Assembly: GCF_034627025.1 (NCBI RefSeq)
Contig: NZ_CP141050.1
Span: 866,001-930,000, forward strand
Direction of reading: 5' to 3'
DNA: 64,000 nucleotides
Source of the DNA: Microvirga lotononidis
Lineage (GTDB): Bacteria > Pseudomonadota > Alphaproteobacteria > Rhizobiales > Beijerinckiaceae
In this document: positions 34,495-42,944 of the stretch, piece by piece
Layout of the letters: every line of letters starts with the position of its first letter
Position numbering within the stretch: the first letter of the stretch is position 1
Notes under the pieces: generated by a model
Told to the model about the DNA's origin: nothing
Database searches by the model: none
The model's input: only the letters and a program-made list of their open reading frames with translations
Program-made: the position numbers and the translations under genes

Positions 34495-35990
34495 GCGGGG
34501 CGGGTGCAGTCATGTCTCCGGCCTGTAAGCGCGGTGCTGCATGACCGCTGGCCCTGATGTTTTCCGCTGAACCTGGTCCCTCTCACGTTATCGCGCTCGA
34601 CTGGCGCAAGACAACACCACGGGTTTGCCAGATCTGGCGGTCCATATCCGCTGTGGCTTCACATCATCTCATCATCACCGTGCCAACTGGATGCCCCGAG
34701 GGGCGAATAGTGTGAACGGGGCGGCTATACCGCCGGCGCGGCAGCTCCCTTGTTGCCAGGCTCATAAGCCGTGCTCCTGGCCATCACCGCCCAGGCGATC
34801 CGGGCGATCTTGTTGGCCAGTGCGATGGCGACCACCTTGAACGGCTTCTTGACCAGCAGAGACCGGGCCCAGTCCGCCAGGGGCGTTCGGGTCTTGCCGG
34901 ACTTCAGGCTGTAGAGCGCCGCATGCGCGCCGACGACCAGCAGCTTGCGCAGGTGCCGGTTGCCCATCTTGGAGATGGAGCCCAACCGCGGCTTACCGCC
35001 GGTTGAGGGCTGCCGCGGCACGAGACCGAGATAGGCGGCAAACTCCCGACTGCCGTGGAACAGGCTGGGGTCTGGAACACTGGCCGAGAGACAGGAGGCC
35101 ACAATCGGCCCAATGCCGGGAATGCTGGCGAGCCTCATGCTGACCGGATCGCTGCGGTGGGCGGCCAGAATGGCTTTGTCGAGCCTGGCAATCTGCGCTT
35201 CGATCTCAACCAGCATCGCCGCCAAAGGCTGGAGTGCGACCCGGGCTGTGACGGGGAGGCCGGGACTGGTGGCATCATGGATAAGGGCAATCAGTTGCCG
35301 CGTGTTGCGAGCGCCTTGCGCCACTACGATGCCCAGCTCGGCAAAGTGACCGCGCAGGGCATTGATCAGGGCTGTCCGTTGCCCGATCAGACGATCGCGG
35401 GCTCGGTGCCGCATGAGGGTGCTCTGCTGCTGCGGGCTCTTGACCGGAACGAAGCGCATCGACGGCCGAGTGACCGCCTCGCAGATGGCAGCGGCGTCGG
35501 CGGCATCGTTCTTCTGCCGGCGCAGATAAGGTTTGACATAGGCGGGAGAGATCAGGCGGACGTCATGGCCGAAGGCCATGAGCGTGCGGGCCCAGTGGTG
35601 AGCCGTCGCGCACGCCTCCAACCCGATCAGGCAAGGCGGAAGGGCGCTGAAGAAGCCCGGCACCTGGCTGCGGCGCAGTGCCTTGCGCAGGACGATCTTG
35701 CCATTTCGGTCGATGCCGTGGACCTGGAAGACGTTCTTCGCGATATCAAGGCCGACGGTGGCAATCTCAGACATGACAACACCTGTGCTCTCCCTATAGC
35801 ACGGTAGATCCACAAAGCTGCTGGTGTAGGAGGCGCGGAGATTGTGCAGCTCAACGGCACCAAAGGAACATTGCGTGTTGATCGGTATGATCAGGATTTC
35901 TCCATCACCATCAACTGGTAAGACATCTACCTTCCAGCTTGCATCTTCCGAGTATTGAGAAGCCGGAAAGCCATGGAGCACGCACTATCA
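34495..35990 (-). mobile_element. IS110-family insertion sequence (boundaries approximate)
   Basis: One transposase gene with non-coding ends. The end downstream of the gene (34495-34724) shares ACATCAGGGCCAGCGG and then a patchy CAGGCCG...ATGACTGC...CCC pattern with the matching end of the second IS110 copy (42318-42530), which places this end near 34495. The upstream end is not fixed; I set about 35990. IS110 elements lack clear terminal inverted repeats and target duplications, so exact ends need comparison with other copies. Confidence 0.75.
34725..35774 (-). CDS. IS110 family transposase
   Basis: A 349-residue DEDD transposase. The RuvC-like catalytic residues are visible as D10 in VGLDIAKNVFQVHG, E53 in IGLEACATAHHW, and D90/D93 in KNDAADAAAICEA. 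The C-terminal transposase_20 domain has SIPGIGPIVASCLSA and REFAAYLGLVPRQPSTGGK. Start taken at 35774 (MSEIATVG), because known members begin a few residues before this catalytic D; the frame to 35981 is an upstream extension. The gene looks intact. Members use a structured RNA from the adjacent non-coding end to choose target and donor DNA. Confidence 0.92.
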   Translation of the reverse strand: MSEIATVGLDIAKNVFQVHGIDRNGKIVLRKALRRSQVPGFFSALPPCLIGLEACATAHHWARTLMAFGHDVRLISPAYVKPYLRRQKNDAADAAAICEAVTRPSMRFVPVKSPQQQSTLMRHRARDRLIGQRTALINALRGHFAELGIVVAQGARNTRQLIALIHDATSPGLPVTARVALQPLAAMLVEIEAQIARLDKAILAAHRSDPVSMRLASIPGIGPIVASCLSASVPDPSLFHGSREFAAYLGLVPRQPSTGGKPRLGSISKMGNRHLRKLLVVGAHAALYSLKSGKTRTPLADWARSLLVKKPFKVVAIALANKIARIAWAVMARSTAYEPGNKGAAAPAV

Positions 35991-36190
35991 GTTTCCTGTT
36001 GAGCCACTAACCTGATCTTCGGCGGACGCGCTGTGGGCTTGGCATGTCCAAAGTCGCATCAAGCTGTAGTCAGGGATCCACTATTACTTACGGAGTCCTT
36101 CGATCGCCAACTCCACGACGGCACCCGCTTTCAGATAGCGGGGCGCCGACGTGGGATACTCTTTTCCTGCTAGCCGTTCGGCTCCGGGCG
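35775..36190. other. Non-coding end of the IS110 element and adjoining sequence
   Basis: No separate gene is supported. The part nearest the transposase start (about 35775-35980) corresponds to the IS110 left end, where IS110-group elements encode the bridge RNA. An open frame continues through it upstream of the transposase and contains DGDGEILIIPI, reminiscent of AbrB-like proteins, which might be a remnant of the gene into which the IS jumped. Confidence 0.45.
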
Positions 36191-37438
36191 TCAGCTCAAC
36201 GTCTTGTCGAGGCTCCGCATCATCGCGTCGACCGCGTCCTCGACCGTGGAGCTCCCGACCAGAATCTTTTGGAACTCGGGGAACATCTGGTTCTGCCCCC
36301 AGGCCTCGACGCCAGGGGTGTCGATCGCGTTTTGACCGAACGATAGCGTCTCGATGGCGGGCTTGTAGAGTGGATTGCCGGTGATGCGCGGATCCTGGGC
36401 GACTTTGAAGGACGCTGGGAAGTAGCCCGTCTCCTCGAGGAGCGCGATTGCGGGATCCGGCTCGGCCCAGAAGCTGACCCAGTTCCAGGCCGCCTCCCGG
36501 TTCCGGTCGTTGGAGACGCCGTTGTAAAGGTTGTCGACCCGGGCCGCCCGCAGAACCGGGCCCTTCGGGCGCAACGTGGTACCGATTTGGTTCGGCTTGA
36601 GCGCGGCTGTCAGCTCTGCCAGCGATCCGGTGTGATGCCAGATGATGGCCGTTTGACCTGTCTTGAAGCCCTCCATGATCTGCCGGAAGCTGTCGTTGGG
36701 CGCGCTCGGGGGCACGACCTTGTACTTGGTGTAGAGATCCGAGAAGAAACGCACCGCCTCGATTGCCTTCGCCCGATCGATCGCGGGCTTGCCATCGGAG
36801 ACGATCGGCGAACCGTAGGCGATCAGCAAGTCCATCAGGTATTGATGGCCGCCCCCGCCGCCCCGCATGCCAAAGCCGTAGCGGTTCTTGGCCGGGTTCG
36901 TGAGCTTGATGCAGACCTCAAGGAACTCCTGCATCGTGTCCGGTGGCCCGGACAGGCCTGCTTCCTCGAAGAAGTCCTTGCGGTAGTACATCCAGTTGAC
37001 GAATGAATAGGCCGGGACGCCGAAGGGCTTGCCGTCGCGCTCGGCGCCCTTCCAAGCGCTGGGCTTGAAATCGGCCTTGCGATCCCATTTGGCGACCTCG
37101 GGCGAGAGGTCGAGCAAGGCCTTCATGGCGTACATGTCGGCGAAGCGTTCGGCTGCGACCATGCAGGTATCGGGACGGCTGTTGGCCACCACGGAGGCGG
37201 TTACCTTCGTCAGGTACTCGGCGTTCGGGATCGTCTCGATCGCCATCGAGATGTTGGGGTACTTGGCACGGAACATCTCGGTCAGGCGGCGCAGGCCCTT
37301 CTGCTCGCTCTGGCTTGCGAAGTGGTGCCAGTAGCTCAGGCGGACCGGGCTTTGCGCGCGGGCTAAGCCCGGTGCGCCGAGTGCTGCGAGGGCGGCTCCG
37401 TATTGGAGTATTCCGCGGCGTGTCGGATAATTGTTCAT
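36191..37438 (-). CDS. Carbohydrate ABC transporter substrate-binding protein (SBP family 1)
   Basis: A 415-residue extracellular binding protein. The N-terminus has an RRGILQYG twin-arginine-like motif and a hydrophobic core ending near ALAQSP. The body shows LTEMFRAKYPNISMAIETI and the typical WGQNQMFPEF segment. It is the last gene of a four-gene operon with two CUT1 permeases and a sugar-acid enolase-superfamily enzyme. Sugar or sugar-acid import is the likely role. No ATPase gene lies beside it. Confidence 0.9.
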   Translation of the reverse strand: MNNYPTRRGILQYGAALAALGAPGLARAQSPVRLSYWHHFASQSEQKGLRRLTEMFRAKYPNISMAIETIPNAEYLTKVTASVVANSRPDTCMVAAERFADMYAMKALLDLSPEVAKWDRKADFKPSAWKGAERDGKPFGVPAYSFVNWMYYRKDFFEEAGLSGPPDTMQEFLEVCIKLTNPAKNRYGFGMRGGGGGHQYLMDLLIAYGSPIVSDGKPAIDRAKAIEAVRFFSDLYTKYKVVPPSAPNDSFRQIMEGFKTGQTAIIWHHTGSLAELTAALKPNQIGTTLRPKGPVLRAARVDNLYNGVSNDRNREAAWNWVSFWAEPDPAIALLEETGYFPASFKVAQDPRITGNPLYKPAIETLSFGQNAIDTPGVEAWGQNQMFPEFQKILVGSSTVEDAVDAMMRSLDKTLS

Positions 37439-37456
37439 TGTTTCCTCCCTTGATTG

Positions 37457-38305
37457 TTATCCCTTAGTGGCGCCTTCGGTCAGACCGCGCACCATCGATC
37501 CCTGGACGAAGGCGAAGAGCACGACGACGGGAATGATGCTGATGACCCCGCCCGCCGCGAGTAGTCCCCACGGCAACTGGAAGTCGCCGATCATGAGTTG
37601 CAGGCCGACAGGCCAAGTCCGCGTGTCCGCCCCGGTCGTGAGCATCAGGGCGAACAGGAACTCGTTCCAGGCACTAATGGCAATGAGCACGGTGGTGGCC
37701 AGGATGCCGTTGCGGGCGACCGGAAGCGCGATCCGCCACAGCGCCCCGAGCCTGGAGCAGCCGTCGATACGAGCTGCCTCCTCCAATTCACCCGGCAGGT
37801 CGTCGAAGAAGCCCTTCATGAGCCAGATGAACATGGGCAGCAGGAAGCTGGCATAGGCGAGCGCCAGACCGAGCTTGGTGTCGAGGAGCCCGATAGCCTT
37901 CATGATGATGAAGAGCGGGATGATCTGCATCACGGCTGGGAACATCCTGATCGCCAAGAGACCCATGAGCAGGGGCTGCCGCCCTCGGAAGGCCTCGCGC
38001 GACAGTGCATAGGCCGCCAGCGTGCCCACCACCAGGCAGATGGCGACAGTGAGCGTCGTAGCCGAGAGGCTGTTGCGGAACAGGGTCGGGAAATCGGTCT
38101 GGTCCCAGAGCTCCCGGTAGTTGGCCAGAGTCAGGGTGCTCGGCCAGTACACGACGCCCTGTGCGGTGACGATGTCGGCCTCCGTCTTCAAGGACGTGAG
38201 CACGAGCCAAACGATTGGCCCCAGGGCCGTGAGGCCGAAGAACCCGGCAATCGCATAGGTTGCGACGTTCCAAAGGCGGCGTTCGCGCGCGCTTCCGACG
38301 ATCAT
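37457..38305 (-). CDS. Carbohydrate ABC transporter permease, UgpE/MalG type
   Basis: A 282-residue inner-membrane permease (CUT1 family). The EAA loop is visible as LEEAARIDGCSRLGALWRIALP near residue 175, with six predicted helices. The LILDEV-type ATPase contact is in the loop. It overlaps the preceding permease by four bases and is followed by the binding protein after 18 bases. Confidence 0.92.
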   Translation of the reverse strand: MIVGSARERRLWNVATYAIAGFFGLTALGPIVWLVLTSLKTEADIVTAQGVVYWPSTLTLANYRELWDQTDFPTLFRNSLSATTLTVAICLVVGTLAAYALSREAFRGRQPLLMGLLAIRMFPAVMQIIPLFIIMKAIGLLDTKLGLALAYASFLLPMFIWLMKGFFDDLPGELEEAARIDGCSRLGALWRIALPVARNGILATTVLIAISAWNEFLFALMLTTGADTRTWPVGLQLMIGDFQLPWGLLAAGGVISIIPVVVLFAFVQGSMVRGLTEGATKG

Positions 38306-39273
38306 GCTTGTCTCCCGACACTCGAGGCCCGGACATAGAGGAACGTGAACAGCATCAGGATGACAAGCATCACAACCGCGAGCGCCGAGCCGTACCCGAA
38401 GTCGAAGCCGCGGTAGGCGGTCTCGAAGGCGTAGAGCGAGAGCACCAGGGTCGAATGGCCCGGTCCACCCTGCGTCAGGATGAGGAGCAGGTCAGGCGAG
38501 TTCACGAGGGAGATCACCCGTAGGATCACAGCCACGAGCATCACGTTACGGAGCATGGGCAGGGTCACGAAGCGGAATCGCTGCGTGGGAGTGGCGCCGT
38601 CGATCGACGCAGCCTCGTAGAGTTCATTCGGGATACCCTTCAACCCGGCCATAAACAGCAGCGTGAAGAAGGGAAAGCCGCACCAGGCCTCGATGACGAC
38701 GGCCGTGCCGAAGGCCGTGGCCGGATCCGAAAACCAGGCTTTGTACTGCGCCAGGATGCCGAGATGGACCAGGATGTCGTTGAGGACGCCGAGACGCGGG
38801 TCGAGCATCAGCGCCCACATATTGCCCGCCACGACCTTCGGCAGGAACCAAGGCAGCAGCACGAGCACGGCGATGACCTTCAGCCCCGGCAGTGCACGAT
38901 TGAGGGCAAGCGCGCTGATCATGCCGAGGCCGACCTCGAGGACGCAGGCGATGCCGACCCACAGGAAGGTGTTGCGTACCGCAAGCCAGAACACGTCGTC
39001 GGACAGCATGGCGACGAAATGCTTCGGTCCGACGAACCCCGTTCCGAGTTCGGGTCGGGTCAGGCGCATCTCATGCGCGCTGAGGCTGAGCCCATAGAAC
39101 AGCGGGTAGAGCACGATGAGGGCGAGCAGGATTACGGCTGGCGCCAGCAGCGCGACGACCCAGAACCTGCCGTCGGACCAGTGACCCAGGAGGTAGAAGG
39201 GGTTGTAGCGGTCGGCGATCAGCGCCAGCCGCGGCATCCCCTGCCCTTGCGAGGAATCCTGGAAAGCGCTCAT
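38302..39273 (-). CDS. Carbohydrate ABC transporter permease, UgpA/MalF type
   Basis: A 323-residue CUT1 permease with a short cytoplasmic N-terminus and the EAA loop in NELYEAASIDGATPTQRFRFV. It forms the transmembrane pore with the MalG-type subunit. Start and stop both overlap neighbouring genes by four bases, so the operon is tightly coupled. Confidence 0.92.
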   Translation of the reverse strand: MSAFQDSSQGQGMPRLALIADRYNPFYLLGHWSDGRFWVVALLAPAVILLALIVLYPLFYGLSLSAHEMRLTRPELGTGFVGPKHFVAMLSDDVFWLAVRNTFLWVGIACVLEVGLGMISALALNRALPGLKVIAVLVLLPWFLPKVVAGNMWALMLDPRLGVLNDILVHLGILAQYKAWFSDPATAFGTAVVIEAWCGFPFFTLLFMAGLKGIPNELYEAASIDGATPTQRFRFVTLPMLRNVMLVAVILRVISLVNSPDLLLILTQGGPGHSTLVLSLYAFETAYRGFDFGYGSALAVVMLVILMLFTFLYVRASSVGRQA

Positions 39274-40457
39274 GCGGCGGACATCTCGAGGGGGATCGGA
39301 GGAGCGGGAAGGATGCGGGCGGCAGTCTCCTGGCCAGCCTCGGGGCAGCGGAACTCAGCCCGCGCCCGATCGGAGAGCCGAATCCCATGGCCCGGCCTGT
39401 CCGGCGCGTAGGCATAGCCACCTTCGATCCGGACGGTTTCCTCGACAAGGATCGTCGTATTCTGGAAGCTGTACTCGAGCCAGTGGCACTCGGGCAGCGC
39501 GCAGGCCACGTGGACGCCGATTTCCATACTGGTGTTGCCGAGCGACACCTCGAGGCCATGCTCGGCTGCAAGCCACCCGGCCCGCAGCGAGTCCGAGATC
39601 TTGCCGTGGACGTTGAGGATGTCGACGGCGCGGGCCGCGATGAGCGCCCGCTTCCCCGCAAGGTCGAGGTACTCGCCCGTGTTGAGATGGGTGTAATGCA
39701 ACGCCTCTCCGACTTGGCGCAGGCCCTCGAAGTCCTCGCGCAGGCAGGGATCCTCAAGCCAGTAGATCGGGAAGCCAGCATCCTGATAGGCATTGATGCG
39801 CCGGATGGCCTCCTTGGGCGTCCAGGCCTCGTTGGAGTCGACCATGATCAGCGCCTCAGGTCCAACGGCATCACGCAGCAGGCTGAGGCGGTTGAGATCC
39901 CATGCAACGTCGCGGTGGCCGACCTTGATCTTGAAGGCCTCGTATCCCTTGGCCTTGGCCTGGGCGAAGAAGTGGCTGTAGTGACTGTCGGACAGATGGT
40001 AGTCGAGGCCGCTAGCATAGGCGCGCACGCGCCCCTCCTTTCCGCCGAGGAGCCGCCACAATGGCAGCCCGAGGGACTGGGCGTGGAGATCCCATAGGGC
40101 TTGGTCGATGGCCTCGGCGAAGCCGTAGGGCAGCATCCGGCGATTGCCGCCGCGGGGGCGCAGGATGCGATTGATGAGGACAGCGGGGATCTCGCCCTTG
40201 AGCCCGGGCATGGCCTGGTCCTCGAAAATGCGGGTCAGTTCGCGTTCCGACGGCAGGCCATAGAAGAGGTCAAAGAAGAAGCCGGTGCCCACTAGGCCAT
40301 CGCTCGTGGTGAGTTCGAGCACGCCGATGTTGGCCTTCTCGATCCGGACTTGGCTGTCGCCGATCACCCGGTCACGGGGGAACGAGAAGCGCAGCAGTCG
40401 CGCCTCGTGGATCGTTCCAGTCTGACTGCGGGATGATGGTAGGTCGTTGTGGGACAA
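39270..40457 (-). CDS. Enolase-superfamily sugar-acid dehydratase (mandelate racemase/muconate lactonising type)
   Basis: A 395-residue protein with the MLE/MR fold. The K-x-K motif is in EAFKIKVGHRDV, and metal ligands appear in IMVDSNEAW, IYWLEDPC and HLNTGEYLD (Asp-Glu-Glu). The general base histidine motif of the mandelate racemase group may correspond to LNVHGKISD. These enzymes abstract an alpha proton from carboxylates, often to dehydrate sugar acids. The start is unusual: the frame begins with TTG at 40457 and no ATG lies nearby, so the true start is uncertain. First gene of the transporter operon, divergent from GntR. Confidence 0.85.
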   Translation of the reverse strand: MSHNDLPSSRSQTGTIHEARLLRFSFPRDRVIGDSQVRIEKANIGVLELTTSDGLVGTGFFFDLFYGLPSERELTRIFEDQAMPGLKGEIPAVLINRILRPRGGNRRMLPYGFAEAIDQALWDLHAQSLGLPLWRLLGGKEGRVRAYASGLDYHLSDSHYSHFFAQAKAKGYEAFKIKVGHRDVAWDLNRLSLLRDAVGPEALIMVDSNEAWTPKEAIRRINAYQDAGFPIYWLEDPCLREDFEGLRQVGEALHYTHLNTGEYLDLAGKRALIAARAVDILNVHGKISDSLRAGWLAAEHGLEVSLGNTSMEIGVHVACALPECHWLEYSFQNTTILVEETVRIEGGYAYAPDRPGHGIRLSDRARAEFRCPEAGQETAARILPAPPIPLEMSAA

Positions 40458-40566
40458 GGGGCCGACTTTCGCGTTGCAGAGCAGATTGGCTCAAGGTTTA
40501 CACATCAAACTGCTCCTGATATATTTTTGTCAAGACGTGTGATGTATCAGTGAACGAGACTGAAGT
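40458..40566. promoter_or_regulatory. Divergent promoter region with GntR-type operator candidate
   Basis: The 109 bases between the divergent sugar-acid operon and the GntR gene are AT-rich. TGATGTATCA (40540-40549) is an imperfect palindrome with TGAT and ATCA arms, the general form of FadR-subfamily GntR sites, and ACATCA near 40500 mirrors its left half. Probably the GntR binding region controlling both directions. Confidence 0.5.
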
Positions 40567-41211
40567 ATGAGCCTGAGTGACGTTGCCTATCAGCGCTTTA
40601 AGGAGCGCCTCTTCGATCACATGATCGACCTTGGCACCGTTATGACCCAAGGGCAGCTTTCGGAAATGCTCGACGTGCCTGTTACGCCGCTGCGGGACGC
40701 CATCCGGACGCTGCATGCTGAAGGGTTAGTCGAGATCCTGCCACGCAACGGCATCCGCATCGTCCGTCCTGGCATGGAGATCATCCGGCACACCTACCAA
40801 CTGCGCCGTCTGATTGAGAAGGAAGCGGTCTCGCACTTCTGCTCGGTGGGCTCGCAGGATGAGATTGATCGTTTCACTCGCACCCATGATGAGATCGAGG
40901 CACGCGTCCGCGCAGGCTTGCGCCAGCCGGAGCTTGGGGATGCGATCGAGGCCATGGAGCGTGAGTTCCACGACACGATGGTCGGCAGCCTCGGCAATCC
41001 CTACATCGATGCGGTTTACGCGCAGGCCGGTGACCGCATCAAGGTGATCCGCATCGACAGGCGCTACGTGATCACGCCCCCGCTTGTCCAGAACACGATC
41101 GCTGAGCACCGTGCGATTATCCTGGCCCTGGAGAAGCACGATGTCGCGGCGGCGGTGAAGGCGATGGAAGATCACATGTCCTCCGCCCTCCAAAGGGCAA
41201 TGGGGTTGTGA
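40567..41211 (+). CDS. GntR family transcriptional regulator (FCD/FadR subfamily)
   Basis: A 214-residue regulator. The N-terminal winged helix includes GQLSEMLDVPVTPLRDAIRTLHAEGLVEI, broken here as the HTH core near residues 28-55, and a C-terminal FCD ligand domain has RLIEKEAVSHF, EREFHDTMVGS, NTIAEHRAII and EDHMSSAL, with the metal-binding histidines of the family. FCD regulators usually sense small organic acids, consistent with control of the divergent sugar-acid operon. Confidence 0.9.
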   Translation: MSLSDVAYQRFKERLFDHMIDLGTVMTQGQLSEMLDVPVTPLRDAIRTLHAEGLVEILPRNGIRIVRPGMEIIRHTYQLRRLIEKEAVSHFCSVGSQDEIDRFTRTHDEIEARVRAGLRQPELGDAIEAMEREFHDTMVGSLGNPYIDAVYAQAGDRIKVIRIDRRYVITPPLVQNTIAEHRAIILALEKHDVAAAVKAMEDHMSSALQRAMGL

Positions 41212-41358
41212 CATTCACCGCAAAGCCTCACCGGCGTGTGAGAAAGCAAGGTACCTGAGGAGCCCCGCGACTCTGAATGGATCTGTCGCAGGATTTTGTT
41301 TCGAAGTTTCAGCTACTGTGACCGTAGTTCCAGTTGCGGAGGTCATAGTGTTCAAGGG

Positions 41359-41496
41359 GGATGTCACATTAACGGCGAATACTACCCTGTACTCGTCAAG
41401 GAAAAATCTCGCAGTGAGAAAAATCAACGACTTGGGCTGTGCAAAAACTGTCCTTGTCGGTCAGCCCAAGGACTATACTCAGTTAATGTGACATCT
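41359..41496 (+). repeat. MITE-like 138-bp element, copy C
   Basis: The most complete copy: GGATGTCACATTAAC at the left end, GTTAATGTGACATCT at the right end, and the shared internal blocks. It ends ten bases before the first retained codons of the truncated IS110 transposase, so its insertion or a related rearrangement removed the front of that gene. Non-coding; no transposase of its own. Confidence 0.82.
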
Positions 41497-41504
41497 CCAA
41501 GCTG

Positions 41505-42317
41505 ATGCCGCCGGCCTACGTCAAAGCCTATGTTAAGCGCGGGAAGACCGATGCAGCCGATGCGGAAGCGATCTGCGAGGCGCTCACCCGCCCGAGCATG
41601 CGCTTCGTTCCGGTTAAGTCGGGCGAGCAGCAGAGCGTCTTGATGCTCCATCGCGTGCGGGCCCTGCTGATCCGCCAGCGCACGATGCTGGTCAATGCTC
41701 TTCGCGGGCACCTGGCCGAATTCGGCATCATCGTCGCCCAAGGGATCAGCCGCATCCGCGAGTTGATTGCCATCCTCACAGACGAGAGCGCCGATGCCGT
41801 GCTGCCCCCTCTGGCCCGGCGGGCTCCGGCGCCTCTTGTCGACCAACTGATCGATCTGCAGCCGCGGATCCGAGCGCTCGAAGCCGAACTGCTGGCCTGG
41901 CACCGGCAAAGCCAAGAGAGCCGCAGGCTCGAGACGATCCCGGGCGTCGGCTTCATCACCGCCACAGCTCTTGCCGCGACTGTGCCGGATCCATCCCTCT
42001 TCCGCTCTGGCCGGGAGTTTGCCGTTTGGTTGGGACTGAGACCACGGTCGAACTCCTCCGGAGGCAAGGAGCGGTTGGGGCGGATCTCGAAGATGGGCGA
42101 TGGCAACCTGCGAACGCTGCTGGTGGTTGGCGCCACCGCCGTCATTCGCTACGCTCGGACGAAGACGGCGTCGAACACAGCTTGGATCAACAGCCTGCTG
42201 TCCAAGAAACCAGTTCGGCTCGTCTCTGTGGCTCTGGCCAACAAGACGGCTCGGATCACCTGGGCGCTGCTGGCCAGAGGCGAGGTCTACCGATCTGCCG
42301 TGGTGGCTGCCGCTTGA
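41505..42317 (+). pseudogene. IS110 family transposase, N-terminally truncated
   Basis: 270 residues homologous to the intact IS110 transposase at 34725-35774, but starting at the position equivalent to residue 75 there (MPPAYVKAYVKRGKTDAADA). The missing front includes the first two catalytic acids (equivalents of D10 and E53), so the protein cannot be an active transposase. The remaining C-terminal domain is intact to the stop, and the element end downstream is still recognisable near 42460-42530. Truncation point coincides with MITE copy C. Confidence 0.85.
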
Positions 42318-42530
42318 GGGTTGCCACGGATTGAAAGTCTCAGTTTGGGAAGGGCGACGATGACGTGATGCAAACCGGTCGAGCCGGGATCAGAATAACC
42401 CGAGGTACTGTCAGAGCTGCGAGTTCGTCAAGTTGTAAGGGATCTGCTCCGCGGACTTACATCAGGGCCAGCGGCCACATAAGCCGCACTCCCAGGCCGT
42501 AGATATGACTGCCCCGACCCCTTGCACTCA
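42318..42530 (+). mobile_element. Right end of the truncated IS110 element
   Basis: Contains ACATCAGGGCCAGCGG at about 42463-42478, also found at the same place relative to the transposase in the first IS110 copy, followed by a shared CAGGCCG...ATGACTGC pattern. Marks the IS boundary near 42530. Confidence 0.6.
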
Positions 42531-42944
42531 CGTTCAACAAAACCCTTGCCGGCAGGGAGCGTCCAGATATGACAGTACCCGTCAGACGCCCACACCGAGG
42601 CGTATTAGGCCGTCGGCTTGCTCGACACACCTGCGTTAGAGAGCATGTTCCTGCTACGTGCTGCGTTAGCGCTCAATCAGGAGCAGATCTTGCGCTGATC
42701 GCAATCGCTAGTGGGGTTTAGGCATCCCGAATCAGCAGAAGCCCGTTGGATCAAGGAGCAACTGGCACCGAGCAGGATCCTATCGCGTTCTGCGGTCTGC
42801 CGGATCGGGGACATAGTCCGACCCTATGTTTTGCCAACATTATTTGGATTTTTCCGGGTCGGGCGCGGCGATAGGCTCCCTGCGACGGTTGGGGTTTCGT
42901 TTTGCCCATGAAACGAACCGCATCGAATCCAGGGAGTCTAAAAC
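42531..42944. other. Intergenic region before the aldolase
   Basis: About 400 bases with no gene I recognise. The last part carries the AGGGAG ribosome binding site of the aldolase gene and presumably its promoter. Confidence 0.4.

Noticed and set aside
35775..35981. N-terminal extension of the IS110 transposase frame (contains DGDGEILIIPI)
   Set aside because: The family starts at MSEIATVG. The extension is probably the non-coding IS end plus possible remnant of the interrupted gene; the AbrB-like resemblance is too weak to annotate.
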